From JBJMLO01 sp045805265 (GTDB lineage: Bacteria; Actinomycetota; UBA4738; JACQTL01), in assembly GCA_045805265.1 (NCBI GenBank), contig JBJMLO010000024.1, positions 221,186 to 285,185 of the forward strand: 64,000 bases of DNA, read 5' to 3'. Position numbers and translations under genes: made by a program. The stretch's first letter is position 1; the number at the start of each line of letters is the position of its first letter. The notes beneath the pieces are model-generated. The model was given only the letters and a program-made list of their open reading frames with translations, searched no databases and had not been told where the DNA came from. Positions 1 to 7,799 of this stretch are shown one piece after another.

Positions 1-296
1 TTCCATCGATCGTGATCGGACGGCACGAGACGCCGTCCACCACGAACGAACTCGGCGTGAAGGGCGTGGGGGAGACCGGGACGATCGCGTCGCCCGTCGC
101 GGTGATCAACGCGGTGAACGACGCGCTGTCGCATCTCGGCGACATCGACGTGGGACGGCCGGCCACGCCGGAACGGGTGTGGCGGGCCATCCACGGGCGG
201 GGGGATGCGGCCCCCGAAGGCGCGGAGGGCCCCGGCGCCGGTGCCGGCACCGGATCCGCGGACCGAGCCGCGTCCGACGGAGGGGAGGCCCGATGA
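1..296 (+). CDS. coxL: Aerobic CO dehydrogenase / xanthine dehydrogenase-family large subunit, C-terminal end (partial)
   Basis: Only the last ~98 codons are in the window; the frame is open from base 3 back to the window edge. The segment GVKGVGETGTIASPVAVINA is the conserved C-terminal signature of the molybdopterin-binding large subunit, including the Glu of GVGE that serves as active-site base in this family. A low-complexity Gly/Ala/Pro tail follows. The stop overlaps the coxM start (ATGA), indicating translational coupling. In this family the large subunit binds the Mo-cytosine-dinucleotide cofactor and oxidises CO, or a purine/aldehyde in paralogues. The diagnostic active-site loop lies outside the window, so CO as substrate is inferred from the coxD/coxE neighbours. 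Confidence 0.9.
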   Translation, partial: PSIVIGRHETPSTTNELGVKGVGETGTIASPVAVINAVNDALSHLGDIDVGRPATPERVWRAIHGRGDAAPEGAEGPGAGAGTGSADRAASDGGEAR

Positions 297-1135
297 TCCC
301 CGCGAGCTTCGACTACGAGCGAGCCGACTCCGTCGACGCGGCCGTCTCGCTGCTCCAGCAGCACGGCGAGGACGCCAAGGTCCTGGCCGGCGGGCACTCG
401 CTGCTGCCACTCATGAAGCTCCGCCTGGCCGCACCCACCGTGCTGGTGGACATCGGGCGGATCGGTGAGCTGTCCTACGTCCGAGAGGACGGCGACCGGA
501 TCGCTATCGGCGCGCTGACCCGGCACCACGACGTGGCGGGCGACCCGCTGCTCGCCGAGCACTGTCCGATCGTGTCGTACACGGCCGGGCTGATCGGCGA
601 CCCCCAGGTCCGGCACATGGGGACCATCGGCGGCTCGGTGGCCCACGGGGACCCGGCGTCGGACATGCCGACGGTGCTGCTGGCGCTCGACGCGGAGTTC
701 ACGGCACGGGGACCGGGCGGGGAGCGGGCCATCCCGGCCTCGGAGTTCTTCAGCGGCCTGTTCGAGACCGCGCTCGCCCCCGACGAGGTGCTCACCGAGA
801 TCCGGGTCCCGAAGACAGCCGGGAGCGGCTGGTCCTACCAGAAGTTCCAGCGGCGGTCCCAGGACTGGGCCATCGTCGGCGTTGCGGCGGTGGTGTCCAG
901 GTCGAACGGCGCCTTCGGGAGCGCGGCGATCGGTCTGACGAACATGGCGGAGTCGCCGATCCGGGCGGCCGCGGTGGAAGGAGCGCTGACCTCGTCGGGC
1001 GAGGTGGCCGAGGCCGCTTCGCACGCGGCCGAGGGCGCGAACCCGCCGTCGGACACCTTCGCCAGCGCCGAGTACCGCCGCGCGCTCGCCGAGGTGCTGG
1101 TCCGCCGCGCGATCGAGGAGGCGTCGTCCCGGTAG
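293..1135 (+). CDS. coxM: CO dehydrogenase medium (FAD-binding) subunit
   Basis: A 280-aa protein of normal length for the FAD subunit of molybdenum hydroxylases. The N-terminal FAD-binding domain has AGGHSLLPL (residues 32-40) and TIGGSVAHGDPASD (111-124), the two flavin/pyrophosphate-contacting motifs. The C-terminal CO_deh_flav_C-type domain follows from about residue 175. It passes electrons from the [2Fe-2S] small subunit to the respiratory chain. The ATG start overlaps the coxL stop by 4 bp; an in-frame upstream extension would only run antiparallel to coxL coding sequence and is rejected. The small subunit coxS is not in the visible part, so the order is (coxS?)-coxL-coxM or coxS lies further upstream. 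Confidence 0.93.
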   Translation: MIPASFDYERADSVDAAVSLLQQHGEDAKVLAGGHSLLPLMKLRLAAPTVLVDIGRIGELSYVREDGDRIAIGALTRHHDVAGDPLLAEHCPIVSYTAGLIGDPQVRHMGTIGGSVAHGDPASDMPTVLLALDAEFTARGPGGERAIPASEFFSGLFETALAPDEVLTEIRVPKTAGSGWSYQKFQRRSQDWAIVGVAAVVSRSNGAFGSAAIGLTNMAESPIRAAAVEGALTSSGEVAEAASHAAEGANPPSDTFASAEYRRALAEVLVRRAIEEASSR

Positions 1136-1164
1136 CGCGCCGTCCGGCGGCCGCGGCGCGGTCG

Positions 1165-1170
1165 TAGGCT
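1165..1170 (+). promoter_or_regulatory. Putative -10 element (TAGGCT) before coxD
   Basis: TAGGCT sits 7 nt upstream of the GTG start of coxD, the spacing expected if transcription begins at or next to the start codon (leaderless mRNA). No Shine-Dalgarno sequence lies in between. The same arrangement recurs before several other genes in the window. Confidence 0.4.
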
Positions 1171-1177
1171 GGCCGGC

Positions 1178-2056
1178 GTGAGCTCGCCGTTCGGGTCGGT
1201 CGAGGAGGTGGCCGAGGCCCTCCGGGCCGGCTCGTACCTGCCCGACCGCGGCCTGGCCACGGCGATCCACCTGTCGCTGGCGCTCGACAAGCCGCTGCTG
1301 CTGGAGGGCGAGGCGGGGGTCGGGAAGACCGAGGTGGCCAAGGTGCTGTCCTCGGTGCTCGGCCGCCGGCTGATCCGGCTGCAGTGCTACGAGGGCATCG
1401 ACGCGAGCCAGGCGCTGTACGAGTGGAACTACTCCCGCCAGCTGCTCGCGGTCCGGGCCCTGCGCGAGGAGGAGGCCAGCGAGGCGCTGGTCCACGACGT
1501 GTTCGGTCCGGAGTTCCTCGTGGAGCGGCCTCTGCTGGGCGCCATCCGGGCGGGCGACCGGGCCGTGCTGCTCGTCGACGAGCTCGACCGGGCCGACGAC
1601 GAGTTCGAGGCGTTCCTGCTCGAGGTGCTCTCGGAGTTCGCCGTCACGATCCCGGAGGTCGGGCGCGTCGCCGCCGAGCGGCCCCCTGCGGTGGTCATCA
1701 CCTCGAACCGAACCCGCGAGCTGCACGACGCCCTGAAGCGGCGGTGCCTGTACCACTGGATCGACCACCCGGCCATCGACCGCGAGGTGGCGATCGTCCG
1801 GCTCCGGGCGCCGGAGGCCACCGAGGCGCTGGCCCGCCAGGTGTCGGAGGCGGTGGCCCGGATCCGCGACATGCCCGTGGCCAAGCCCCCCGGCGTGGCG
1901 GAGACGATCGACTGGGCCCAGGCCGTGGCGTTCGTCGGCGCCGGGGAGCTGTCCGTCGAGTCCGCGGAGGACACCCTGGGGCTGGTGCTCAAGGACCACG
2001 AGGACCAGGAGCTCGTCCGCCCGGTCCTCGGCCGGGTGGTGGCCGGCGACGCCTGA
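1178..2056 (+). CDS. coxD: MoxR-type AAA+ ATPase, CO dehydrogenase maturation
   Basis: A 292-aa MoxR-like AAA+ protein. Walker A is GEAGVGKTE (residues 44-52), Walker B VLLVDELDRAD (130-140), and a sensor-1 Asn lies in VVITSNRTRE. CoxD in model carboxydotrophs is a membrane-associated ATPase needed for insertion of the Cu-S part of the [MoSO2-Cu] cluster. GTG start; an upstream TAGGCT suggests its own leaderless promoter in addition to read-through from coxM (42-bp gap). It is followed directly by coxE, the standard partner of CoxD. The family call is firm; the copper-insertion role is transferred from homologues. Confidence 0.92.
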   Translation: MSSPFGSVEEVAEALRAGSYLPDRGLATAIHLSLALDKPLLLEGEAGVGKTEVAKVLSSVLGRRLIRLQCYEGIDASQALYEWNYSRQLLAVRALREEEASEALVHDVFGPEFLVERPLLGAIRAGDRAVLLVDELDRADDEFEAFLLEVLSEFAVTIPEVGRVAAERPPAVVITSNRTRELHDALKRRCLYHWIDHPAIDREVAIVRLRAPEATEALARQVSEAVARIRDMPVAKPPGVAETIDWAQAVAFVGAGELSVESAEDTLGLVLKDHEDQELVRPVLGRVVAGDA

Positions 2057-2165
2057 GGACCCGCCGCCCGGCGACCCCGTCGGCCCGCTGGTCGGGTTCG
2101 GCCGGCACCTCCGGCGACTGGGGCTGCCCGTTGGGCCGGGCCGGGTCCTGTCGTTCGTCCGGGCC

Positions 2166-3233
2166 GTGGGGGCGCTGGTCCCGGCGGACCGCAACGACGT
2201 GTACTGGGCCGGCCGGGCCACGCTGATCTCCCGCCACGACCTGATCGCGGACTACGACGCGGCGTTCGAGTCATGGTTCCGGGAGGCCGGCGATCCGGCG
2301 ATGGTGGCCCTGGAACCGGTGCCCGGCCTGCTCGGGGAGCCGGACGACGGCCGGACCGGCCCCGGGACCATCGAGGACCTCCAGGCCGTGGTGTCGCTGG
2401 CATCGGCCCGGTGGCGGCCCCTGGACGAGGGCGACGAGGCCGAGGACGAGGAGGAGGCCGCCATCGGCATCGTGGCGAGCGACGTGGAGGTCGTCCGGAC
2501 CAAGGCGTTCGACGAGCTCACCGAGGACGAGCAGCGCACGGCGGCGGCGCTCATCCGCCGGCTCCGGCTCCGCGGTCCCCGCCGGTCTTCGCGGCGCACC
2601 CGCCCCGCGTCGAAGGGCCCTCGGTTCGACCTCCGGCAGACCCTGCGCCGTTCGCTCCGCACCGAGGGGGAACCGATGCGCCGGGCCTGGCGCGCGACGC
2701 GCACCCGACGGCGTCCGATCGTCCTGATCCTCGACGTCAGCGGGTCGATGGCGCCGTACTCGCGCGCGCTGCTGCTCTTCGCGCACGCGGCCATGGCGAG
2801 CGGCGCGCGCGTCGAGGCCTTCGTGTTCGGCACCGAGCTGTCGCGGGTGACGCCGCACCTCCGGGTCCGGGACCCCGAGGCCGCGCTCGAGCGGATCGGG
2901 CGGACCGTCCGGGACTGGGAGGGAGGGACGCGGATCGGCGACTCGCTGCGGGCGCTGCTCGACGTGTGGAGCCAGCGCTCGGCCCTCCGGGGAGCGACCG
3001 TGGTGGTGTGCTCCGACGGCCTCGAGCGGGGCGACCCGGTCGTGCTGGCCCGGCAGATCGAGCGCCTCCACCGCCTGGCTCACCGGCTGATCTGGGTGAA
3101 CCCCCTGAAGGGGAGCCCGCGCTACGAGCCGCTGGCCCGGGGAATCGCCGCCGCGCTGCCGTTCGTCGACGAGTTCGTCTCCGGCCACAACATCCAGAGC
3201 CTGGAGTCCCTCGGGGACCTGCTCACGCGGTAG
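2166..3233 (+). CDS. coxE: VWA-domain (MIDAS) protein, CO dehydrogenase maturation
   Basis: CoxE-like von Willebrand A protein. The MIDAS sequence DVSGS is at residues 190-194, preceded by an acidic linker (about 88-98) and a basic stretch (138-168). CoxE works with CoxD in loading copper into the active site of CO dehydrogenase. GTG at 2166 is the first canonical start codon, but homologous N-terminal sequence (FGRHLRRLGLPVGPGRVL in the same frame, encoded from about 2097) lies upstream of it. The frame stays open back into coxD with no ATG, GTG or TTG near; CTG at 2088 is a possible true start, giving 381 aa. Confidence 0.88.
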   Translation: MGALVPADRNDVYWAGRATLISRHDLIADYDAAFESWFREAGDPAMVALEPVPGLLGEPDDGRTGPGTIEDLQAVVSLASARWRPLDEGDEAEDEEEAAIGIVASDVEVVRTKAFDELTEDEQRTAAALIRRLRLRGPRRSSRRTRPASKGPRFDLRQTLRRSLRTEGEPMRRAWRATRTRRRPIVLILDVSGSMAPYSRALLLFAHAAMASGARVEAFVFGTELSRVTPHLRVRDPEAALERIGRTVRDWEGGTRIGDSLRALLDVWSQRSALRGATVVVCSDGLERGDPVVLARQIERLHRLAHRLIWVNPLKGSPRYEPLARGIAAALPFVDEFVSGHNIQSLESLGDLLTR

Positions 3234-3576
3234 CGGAGGGCGGCTGCTTCGACCGGACCTCCACGACGCCCTCGTGCACCCGGGCGTCGTAGACGACCTG
3301 GGCTTTGGTGGCCGGACCGCGGATCACCCGGCCGTCGCTCAGCCAGAACGTGCTGCCGTGGAGCGGGCAGATCACGGTGGGCTGCGCGGCGCGGGCGTTC
3401 ACCCGGCCCTTGTGCAGGGGCCCGCCCACGTGGGTGCACCGGTCGTTCATCGCGTAGATCCGTTCGGCGCCTCGGAACAGGAACAGCTCGGTCCCCTCGA
3501 CCGTCACGCGGATGGCCTTCTCGGTGGGCAGCTGGTCGTCCCCGACGACCGGCGTCCAGTCCTCGAAGCTCGCCAT
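3223..3576 (-). CDS. Rieske-type [2Fe-2S] ferredoxin
   Basis: A 117-aa single-domain Rieske protein. The two cluster boxes are C47-T-H49 and C70-P-L-H73, giving the expected 2Cys/2His ligands. There is no membrane segment, so a soluble electron carrier or the ferredoxin component of an oxygenase is likely. ATG at 3576 is chosen because homology begins there; the frame stays open further upstream only as antisense of the methyltransferase. Its stop overlaps the coxE stop tail-to-tail. It lies just downstream of the methyltransferase gene on the same strand and may be co-transcribed. The partner oxidoreductase is unknown. Confidence 0.85.
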   Translation of the reverse strand: MASFEDWTPVVGDDQLPTEKAIRVTVEGTELFLFRGAERIYAMNDRCTHVGGPLHKGRVNARAAQPTVICPLHGSTFWLSDGRVIRGPATKAQVVYDARVHEGVVEVRSKQPPSATA

Positions 3577-3590
3577 CCGGCCATCCGGAC

Positions 3591-4415
3591 TCAGGTCCGG
3601 CGGCACCGCCACACGGTGATGCGCCACAGCAGCCGGCTGCCGCGCCGGCGGAGGTTCACCAGCCCCTCCGCCACGAGCTGCGCCAGCGCCTGCGACTTCG
3701 CGAGGATCGTGGGGAGCGGGAGCTCGCGGGTCACGACCTCGTCCATGTTGTTCTGGCCGAACACCCGCCGGGCCGCGGCCAGGACGCGGTTCTCGGCCTG
3801 GATCGTCCCGGTCGGGAGGTACATGACCCCCTTGCGGTCCAGGCACTCGCCGAGCGTCTCCACCATGGCCACGGGGATCTCCGCGCCGGTGGGGCCCCCG
3901 GCGTAGCCGCCGGGGAACCAGTCGGACGCCGCAGCAAGGCGGTCCGGGATGCCGGACACGTCGCCGATGACGACCTGCGCCTTCACGTCCCGGACAGGCT
4001 CGAGCAGATTCCCCACCCGGAACTCGGTCCGGTCGGTGAGGCCGAGGCGCTCGGCGTTCCGCATGGAGTCCGCCACGGCCTCGGGCGCCGCGTCGCACCC
4101 GACGACGCGGCCGGCGCCCTTGCGCGCCGCGACGAAGGACAGGACTCCGCTGCCGCACCCGACGTCCAGCACGGTCGCGCCGGGCGGGATCTCCATCGCC
4201 TCGGCCACCAGCCGAGAGGTGGACGTGGGGGCGAAGACCGTCGGCGACAGCAGCAGCCGGAAGGGCCCGGCGGCTCCCGTCCATTCGATCTCGCGCATGC
4301 CACCGGGCGTGGGCCGCATGCGCGACCGTTCGGGCAGGGACGTGACTGTCTCCCCTCCACTGTCGCTGCGGGCTCCGGCGTAGGGGCGCTCGCCGGGGTG
4401 GTCGGGATTGGACAC
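3591..4415 (-). CDS. Class I SAM-dependent methyltransferase
   Basis: A 274-aa Rossmann-fold methyltransferase. Motif I is VLDVGCGSGVLS (residues 82-93), an acidic residue that can hold the ribose hydroxyls is in GCDAAPEA, and motif IV-like VVIGDVSG follows. The layout resembles PrmA/HemK-like small enzymes, but there is no NPPY tetrapeptide, so protein N5-glutamine methylation is unlikely and the substrate is unknown. GTG start with AGGAG about 9 nt upstream. The first 40 residues look disordered. It precedes the Rieske gene by 14 bp. Confidence 0.8.
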   Translation of the reverse strand: MSNPDHPGERPYAGARSDSGGETVTSLPERSRMRPTPGGMREIEWTGAAGPFRLLLSPTVFAPTSTSRLVAEAMEIPPGATVLDVGCGSGVLSFVAARKGAGRVVGCDAAPEAVADSMRNAERLGLTDRTEFRVGNLLEPVRDVKAQVVIGDVSGIPDRLAAASDWFPGGYAGGPTGAEIPVAMVETLGECLDRKGVMYLPTGTIQAENRVLAAARRVFGQNNMDEVVTRELPLPTILAKSQALAQLVAEGLVNLRRRGSRLLWRITVWRCRRT

Positions 4416-4716
4416 TTCTGTCTCTCCTGTCCGCGACTGCCCGAGCGCGAAGGAGCGGGCGGAATGCGCCCGAGCGTTCGCACTGCGAATCGACGCGATG
4501 GCCTGTGGAACTCTCGAGAAACACTAGCAGCGGAGCGCCCGCGCTGCTCGCCCGAGCGGCGCACAGGGCCGGGCGCGCCCCGGGCTCCCCGGACCTAGTA
4601 CGCTTGTCTTCTCGAAGGCACCTTCGAGGGTTCGAGCCGAGTTTGCGACCGGTCGTCCGGCCTGCCCCCGCTCCTCACGGACCAGGTGCACGGCAACACC
4701 GCGAGAGGGGAGCCAC
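4416..4716. other. Divergent intergenic region
   Basis: About 300 bp between the divergent methyltransferase and small Cys-protein genes. It holds the ribosome-binding site of the methyltransferase, a perfect 8+8 palindrome at 4611-4628 and a TAGTACGCT promoter-like stretch at about 4596-4604. No coding sequence that looks real was found. Confidence 0.5.
4611..4628. promoter_or_regulatory. Perfect palindrome, possible operator
   Basis: CTCGAAGGCACCTTCGAG: two 8-bp arms around CA, located 88 bp before the small Cys-protein gene and right after a TAGTACGCT promoter-like sequence. The arm length suits a dimeric repressor site. There is no T-run, so a terminator is less likely. The binding protein is unknown. 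Confidence 0.4.
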
Positions 4717-4902
4717 ATGACAAAGACGTCGGGCGGGGTCGAGTATGGTGCGCCGCTCTCCGGCAAGGCTCACGCGCAGGGCACGAGGGGCCGCCCGTGT
4801 GAGGTCGCGGGGTGCACCACGGTGCTGTCGACCTACAACGCGGCGACGACGTGCTGGCTGCACAGCCAGCCCGCTCGCCGGCGGCCGCTCGACAGGACCT
4901 GA
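4717..4902 (+). CDS. Small cysteine-rich (zinc-finger-like) protein
   Basis: A 61-aa protein with C28-X4-C33-X12-C46-X2-H49, a spacing suited to binding one zinc ion, inside the stretch CEVAGCTTVLSTYN. Basic residues follow (ARRRPLDR). Small actinobacterial proteins with this type of motif have no established function. GAGAGGGGAG lies about 6-15 nt upstream of the ATG, a good ribosome-binding site. The next small gene follows after 18 bp, probably in the same transcript. Confidence 0.65.
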   Translation: MTKTSGGVEYGAPLSGKAHAQGTRGRPCEVAGCTTVLSTYNAATTCWLHSQPARRRPLDRT

Positions 4903-4920
4903 TCGGCAAGGGAGGGCTCC

Positions 4921-5136
4921 ATGCCAGAGACGTTCGGGAAGCGCCAGCGGCGCGACGCGAGGACCAGGAAGATCGCGGCGAAGGAAGAGCGCCGGGTCGC
5001 CCGGACCCAGCGCCGCGAGCTGCGGGCCGCCGGCGTCGACGTGCCCCCTCCCGGCACCGACACCGAGGACGAGCAGCTCCCTCCCTGGCCCGACGAAGAG
5101 GAAGCGGAGTCGCAACGAGCGGACGAGGCTCCGTAG
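4921..5136 (+). CDS. Small charged hypothetical protein
   Basis: A 71-aa protein with a strongly basic helical N-terminal half (Arg/Lys about every other residue, 7-36) and an acidic, proline-containing C-terminal half (45-71). GGGAGGG precedes the ATG. The charge split suggests nucleic-acid or ribosome contact, but no domain is recognised. Likely co-transcribed with the preceding Cys-rich protein. Confidence 0.55.
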   Translation: MPETFGKRQRRDARTRKIAAKEERRVARTQRRELRAAGVDVPPPGTDTEDEQLPPWPDEEEAESQRADEAP

Positions 5137-5174
5137 GCCGGCACTCCCCGCCGACCGTCCCGCCCATTCGGTCC

Positions 5175-6176
5175 GTGCTGCATCGGCGTTTCGCATCGAT
5201 CCCCCTGCACCTCGCCGCCGCCGTGGTGGTGTGCGCGCTCGCGCTGACCGCGTGTGACCGGGCCGGCGCGCAGCGGGCCGACGAGCCGACCCACGCGTTC
5301 CGGACCGCGGTGCCGGAGCTGTCCACGATCCCAGCGCCCTGCCCGACGTCCTCCGCCTCGGGCGGTGTCGAGGTGCGCCTGTTCCACGCCCCCGGTGGCG
5401 GATGCGTGCGCCAGGACCAGCTGCGGGAGTTCCGGTGCACCCCACAGGACGACCCCGTCATCGAGGCGGGCGGTCTGCGGTTCCTGGGAGGGGCGTTCGC
5501 CATGCCGGTCTCCCAGGTCCCCGTCGAGGCGAGGCTCCTCGGCCGCAACTCCCTCGAGGAGGTGGACATCCGGCCGGGCGACCGCCCGACGCTGTTCGTT
5601 ACGACCGCAGGCGGCGTGGAGCGCTGGCTCACGCTGGTGACGCCGCCGGACGGACTGGCCGACGCCCTGTTCATCGGGGACTCGATCATGGTGGGCAGCC
5701 GCCGGGCCGTGGTGCGCGCGCTGCCCGGATGGGCCACGGAGTTCCGGGCGAAGGTGTCCCGGACGACCGACGAGGGGATCGACGTCGCCCGAACCCTCGA
5801 CGACATGTCCCGCCACGACGTCGTGGTCGTGGAGCTGGGGACCAACGAGTCGCTGGCGGAAGGGTTCCCGGCCCGCATCCGGCGCATGCTCTCGATCGTG
5901 GGATCGGCGCGGCTGATCGTGTGGGTCACGGTCCACCGCGACCAGGAGATCACGCCGGAGCTGAACGACGACATCGTGTCCGCCATGCGCGACCTCCCGA
6001 ACGGCATCGTGGCCGACTGGAACGCCGCGGTGACCCCCGACGACCTGCTGGCCGACGGCGTCCACCCCACGGACGCCGGGCAGGCGCTGATGGCGCACCT
6101 GCTGGCCGGTCCCCTCCAGCGATGGAACGACGCAGCCACCGGCCACGGCGACGTGGCCTGCGCTCCGCCGGAATGA
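5175..6176 (+). CDS. SGNH/GDSL-type hydrolase lipoprotein
   Basis: A 333-aa predicted lipoprotein: hydrophobic segment 9-26 and lipobox LTAC with lipidated Cys27. The C-terminal half is an SGNH fold. Block I is FIGDSIMVG with nucleophile Ser170, an Asn-containing block III is ELGTNE (Asn224), and the catalytic Asp/His pair is DGVHP (Asp294, His297). Related domains occur in acyltransferase/esterase proteins acting on cell-wall polysaccharides. The middle region (60-160) is not recognised. GTG at 5175 is chosen because it places the signal peptide at the N-terminus. Confidence 0.75.
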   Translation: MLHRRFASIPLHLAAAVVVCALALTACDRAGAQRADEPTHAFRTAVPELSTIPAPCPTSSASGGVEVRLFHAPGGGCVRQDQLREFRCTPQDDPVIEAGGLRFLGGAFAMPVSQVPVEARLLGRNSLEEVDIRPGDRPTLFVTTAGGVERWLTLVTPPDGLADALFIGDSIMVGSRRAVVRALPGWATEFRAKVSRTTDEGIDVARTLDDMSRHDVVVVELGTNESLAEGFPARIRRMLSIVGSARLIVWVTVHRDQEITPELNDDIVSAMRDLPNGIVADWNAAVTPDDLLADGVHPTDAGQALMAHLLAGPLQRWNDAATGHGDVACAPPE

Positions 6177-6198
6177 CGGTGCTCCGGGCCCGGGCGGC

Positions 6199-6579
6199 AT
6201 GACGGGGCAACCGAGCCTGTACGACGAGGTCGGGGGGATGGGCTTCTTCGAGTCCCTGGTCGACCGGTTCTACGACGGCGTGGAATCGGACTCAGCGCTG
6301 CGGGCGGTCTATCCCGAGCCGGACCTCGCGTTCGCCCGGCGCAAGCTCGCGCTGTTCCTCGCCGAGTACTGGGGAGGACCGGCGGACTACAACGCGCTCC
6401 GGGGGCATCCCGCCCTCCGCATGCGCCACGCGGGGTTCGCGATCGGTCCCGCGGAGCGGGACCGGTGGCTCCACCACATGCGCTCGGCGGTGGAGTCGCT
6501 CGGTGCGCCGACCCACGTGGCCGACGCCCTGCTCCGCTACTTCGAGATGGGCGCCGAGGCCATGCGGAACCGGGACTGA
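6199..6579 (+). CDS. glbO: Group II truncated haemoglobin (trHbO)
   Basis: A 126-aa globin of normal length. Residues matching trHbO are Tyr25 (B10), Tyr38 (CD1), EYWGGP (56-61), RGHPALRMRHAGF with proximal His77 (F8), and Trp90 (G8). Group II truncated haemoglobins bind O2 very tightly and are linked to O2/NO/peroxide handling near the respiratory chain. It stands alone, 22 bp after the SGNH lipoprotein gene. Confidence 0.92.
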   Translation: MTGQPSLYDEVGGMGFFESLVDRFYDGVESDSALRAVYPEPDLAFARRKLALFLAEYWGGPADYNALRGHPALRMRHAGFAIGPAERDRWLHHMRSAVESLGAPTHVADALLRYFEMGAEAMRNRD

Positions 6580-6616
6580 CCCGAGCCGGTCGCGCACGCG
6601 GTCACCGCGGGGTCGC

Positions 6617-7705
6617 TCAGGTGACGGTCCTGGTGGCCTTCCAGGTGCCGGCGTCGCCGCCGCACCCCTGCGCGTCGTAGCGCCCGGACATGTCGTCGCC
6701 CGTGACCGTGCCCGAGAAGGCGATCGAGGCGACGCCGCCCTTGATCGCGCCGAACGCGACGCGGTCGCCACTCGCCGCCCCGGCGACCGAGCCCTTCGAG
6801 ATGCACGTGGTGCCGTTCACCTTGATCGCCCCCGACAGGATTCCGTCCTGGACCGTGAACCGCATCTGGAACGTGCCCGACGCCGGCACCCGCGAGCTGT
6901 TCCACGTCCCGTTCCACGTTCCGGCAACGCCGGTGGCCGCAGGGGTGCTCGCGCTGGGGGTCGGCGAGGCCGTCGTCGGGGACGAGGTGGTGTCGGGCGA
7001 GGGCGACGGCGACGCGCTGGGGCTCGCGCTGGCGCTTGGCGCTGCGCTCGACGGAGCCGCCCCGGTCCGGATCGTGGTGGGCGGCGGGGAGGTGGCCGGT
7101 GCGGCCGCGTGCTTCGACCCGGTCGCCTTCACCACGGCGAACGCGCCGCCGCCCGCGACCACCACCACGGCGCCGATGACGGCGAGGCGGAGGGGGAGGC
7201 TGGCTTGCCCCGGGACCCGGCCGAATCGGCCCAAGGCGCGAGTCCCACCCGCCCCCGGTCCGGGCGCGGTCGGCCCCCCACCGGCTCCGCCGGGCACCGT
7301 CGGTCCGCCCTGGACCGAACCTCCGGGGACCGTCGGTCCGCCCTGGACCGAACCTCCGGGGACCGTCGGACCTGCGCCTCCCGGCCCTCCCGGCGCGGGG
7401 GGTCCTCCGCCGCCCGGTGATGCCAGCCCCGGCCCGCCACCGGCTCCTGGGCCCGCGCCTCCCGAGCCGGCACCGGCGGCACCGCCCGCGGCGCCCCCCG
7501 CGGCTCCGCCGGCAACCGCCGACCGGTCGTCGTCGGAGTCCGGTTCCTCATCGGCCCGATCGACGCCGAGCGGCGACGGAGGCATGGGGGGGAGGGGAGG
7601 CGGAGGAGGGAGTGCTCCGGGTGCGGGCGGCACCGGCATCGGCGGGGGCGGCGGGGCGGCGCCTTCGGCCTCGTCCGGCTCGGACGGTCCACTCCGGTCA
7701 TCCAT
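6617..7705 (-). CDS. Proline-rich single-pass membrane protein
   Basis: A 362-aa protein. The first ~160 residues are a Pro/Gly-rich cytoplasmic region with poly-Pro runs and an 11-residue repeat (GGPTVPGGSVQ). One membrane helix follows (around RLAVIGAVVVVAGGGAFAVV), then a Ser/Thr/Pro linker and a C-terminal ~100-residue globular domain with two Cys (GTTC and QGCGG). Overall this resembles actinobacterial surface proteins with a small beta domain outside. ATG at 7705 is chosen over the longer frame: GGAGCAGGGGGG precedes it and the longer version overlaps the upstream gene. Function unknown. Confidence 0.7.
   Translation of the reverse strand: MDDRSGPSEPDEAEGAAPPPPPMPVPPAPGALPPPPPLPPMPPSPLGVDRADEEPDSDDDRSAVAGGAAGGAAGGAAGAGSGGAGPGAGGGPGLASPGGGGPPAPGGPGGAGPTVPGGSVQGGPTVPGGSVQGGPTVPGGAGGGPTAPGPGAGGTRALGRFGRVPGQASLPLRLAVIGAVVVVAGGGAFAVVKATGSKHAAAPATSPPPTTIRTGAAPSSAAPSASASPSASPSPSPDTTSSPTTASPTPSASTPAATGVAGTWNGTWNSSRVPASGTFQMRFTVQDGILSGAIKVNGTTCISKGSVAGAASGDRVAFGAIKGGVASIAFSGTVTGDDMSGRYDAQGCGGDAGTWKATRTVT
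7297..7369. repeat. 33-bp tandem repeat inside the proline-rich gene
   Basis: Two exact 33-bp units (7297-7329 and 7330-7362) plus the first 7 bp of a third. They encode the repeated GGPTVPGGSVQ segment in the cytoplasmic region of the proline-rich membrane protein. The exact identity indicates recent slippage duplication. Confidence 0.85.
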
Positions 7706-7799
7706 CGGTCCCCCCTGCTCCGGGTCGTCGCCGTCCGGGCGGCCGGCGCTCGCAGCAGGGTACGTCAGCGGGGCTTCGCGGACGACCCCCCCGTCGTCG

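Noticed and set aside
3223..4524. 433-codon frame containing the Rieske protein at its end
   Set aside because: Only the last 117 residues show homology; the remainder is an out-of-frame shadow of the methyltransferase gene.
7297..7369. CRISPR-like repeat
   Set aside because: Two tandem 33-bp units without spacers, in frame within a coding sequence.
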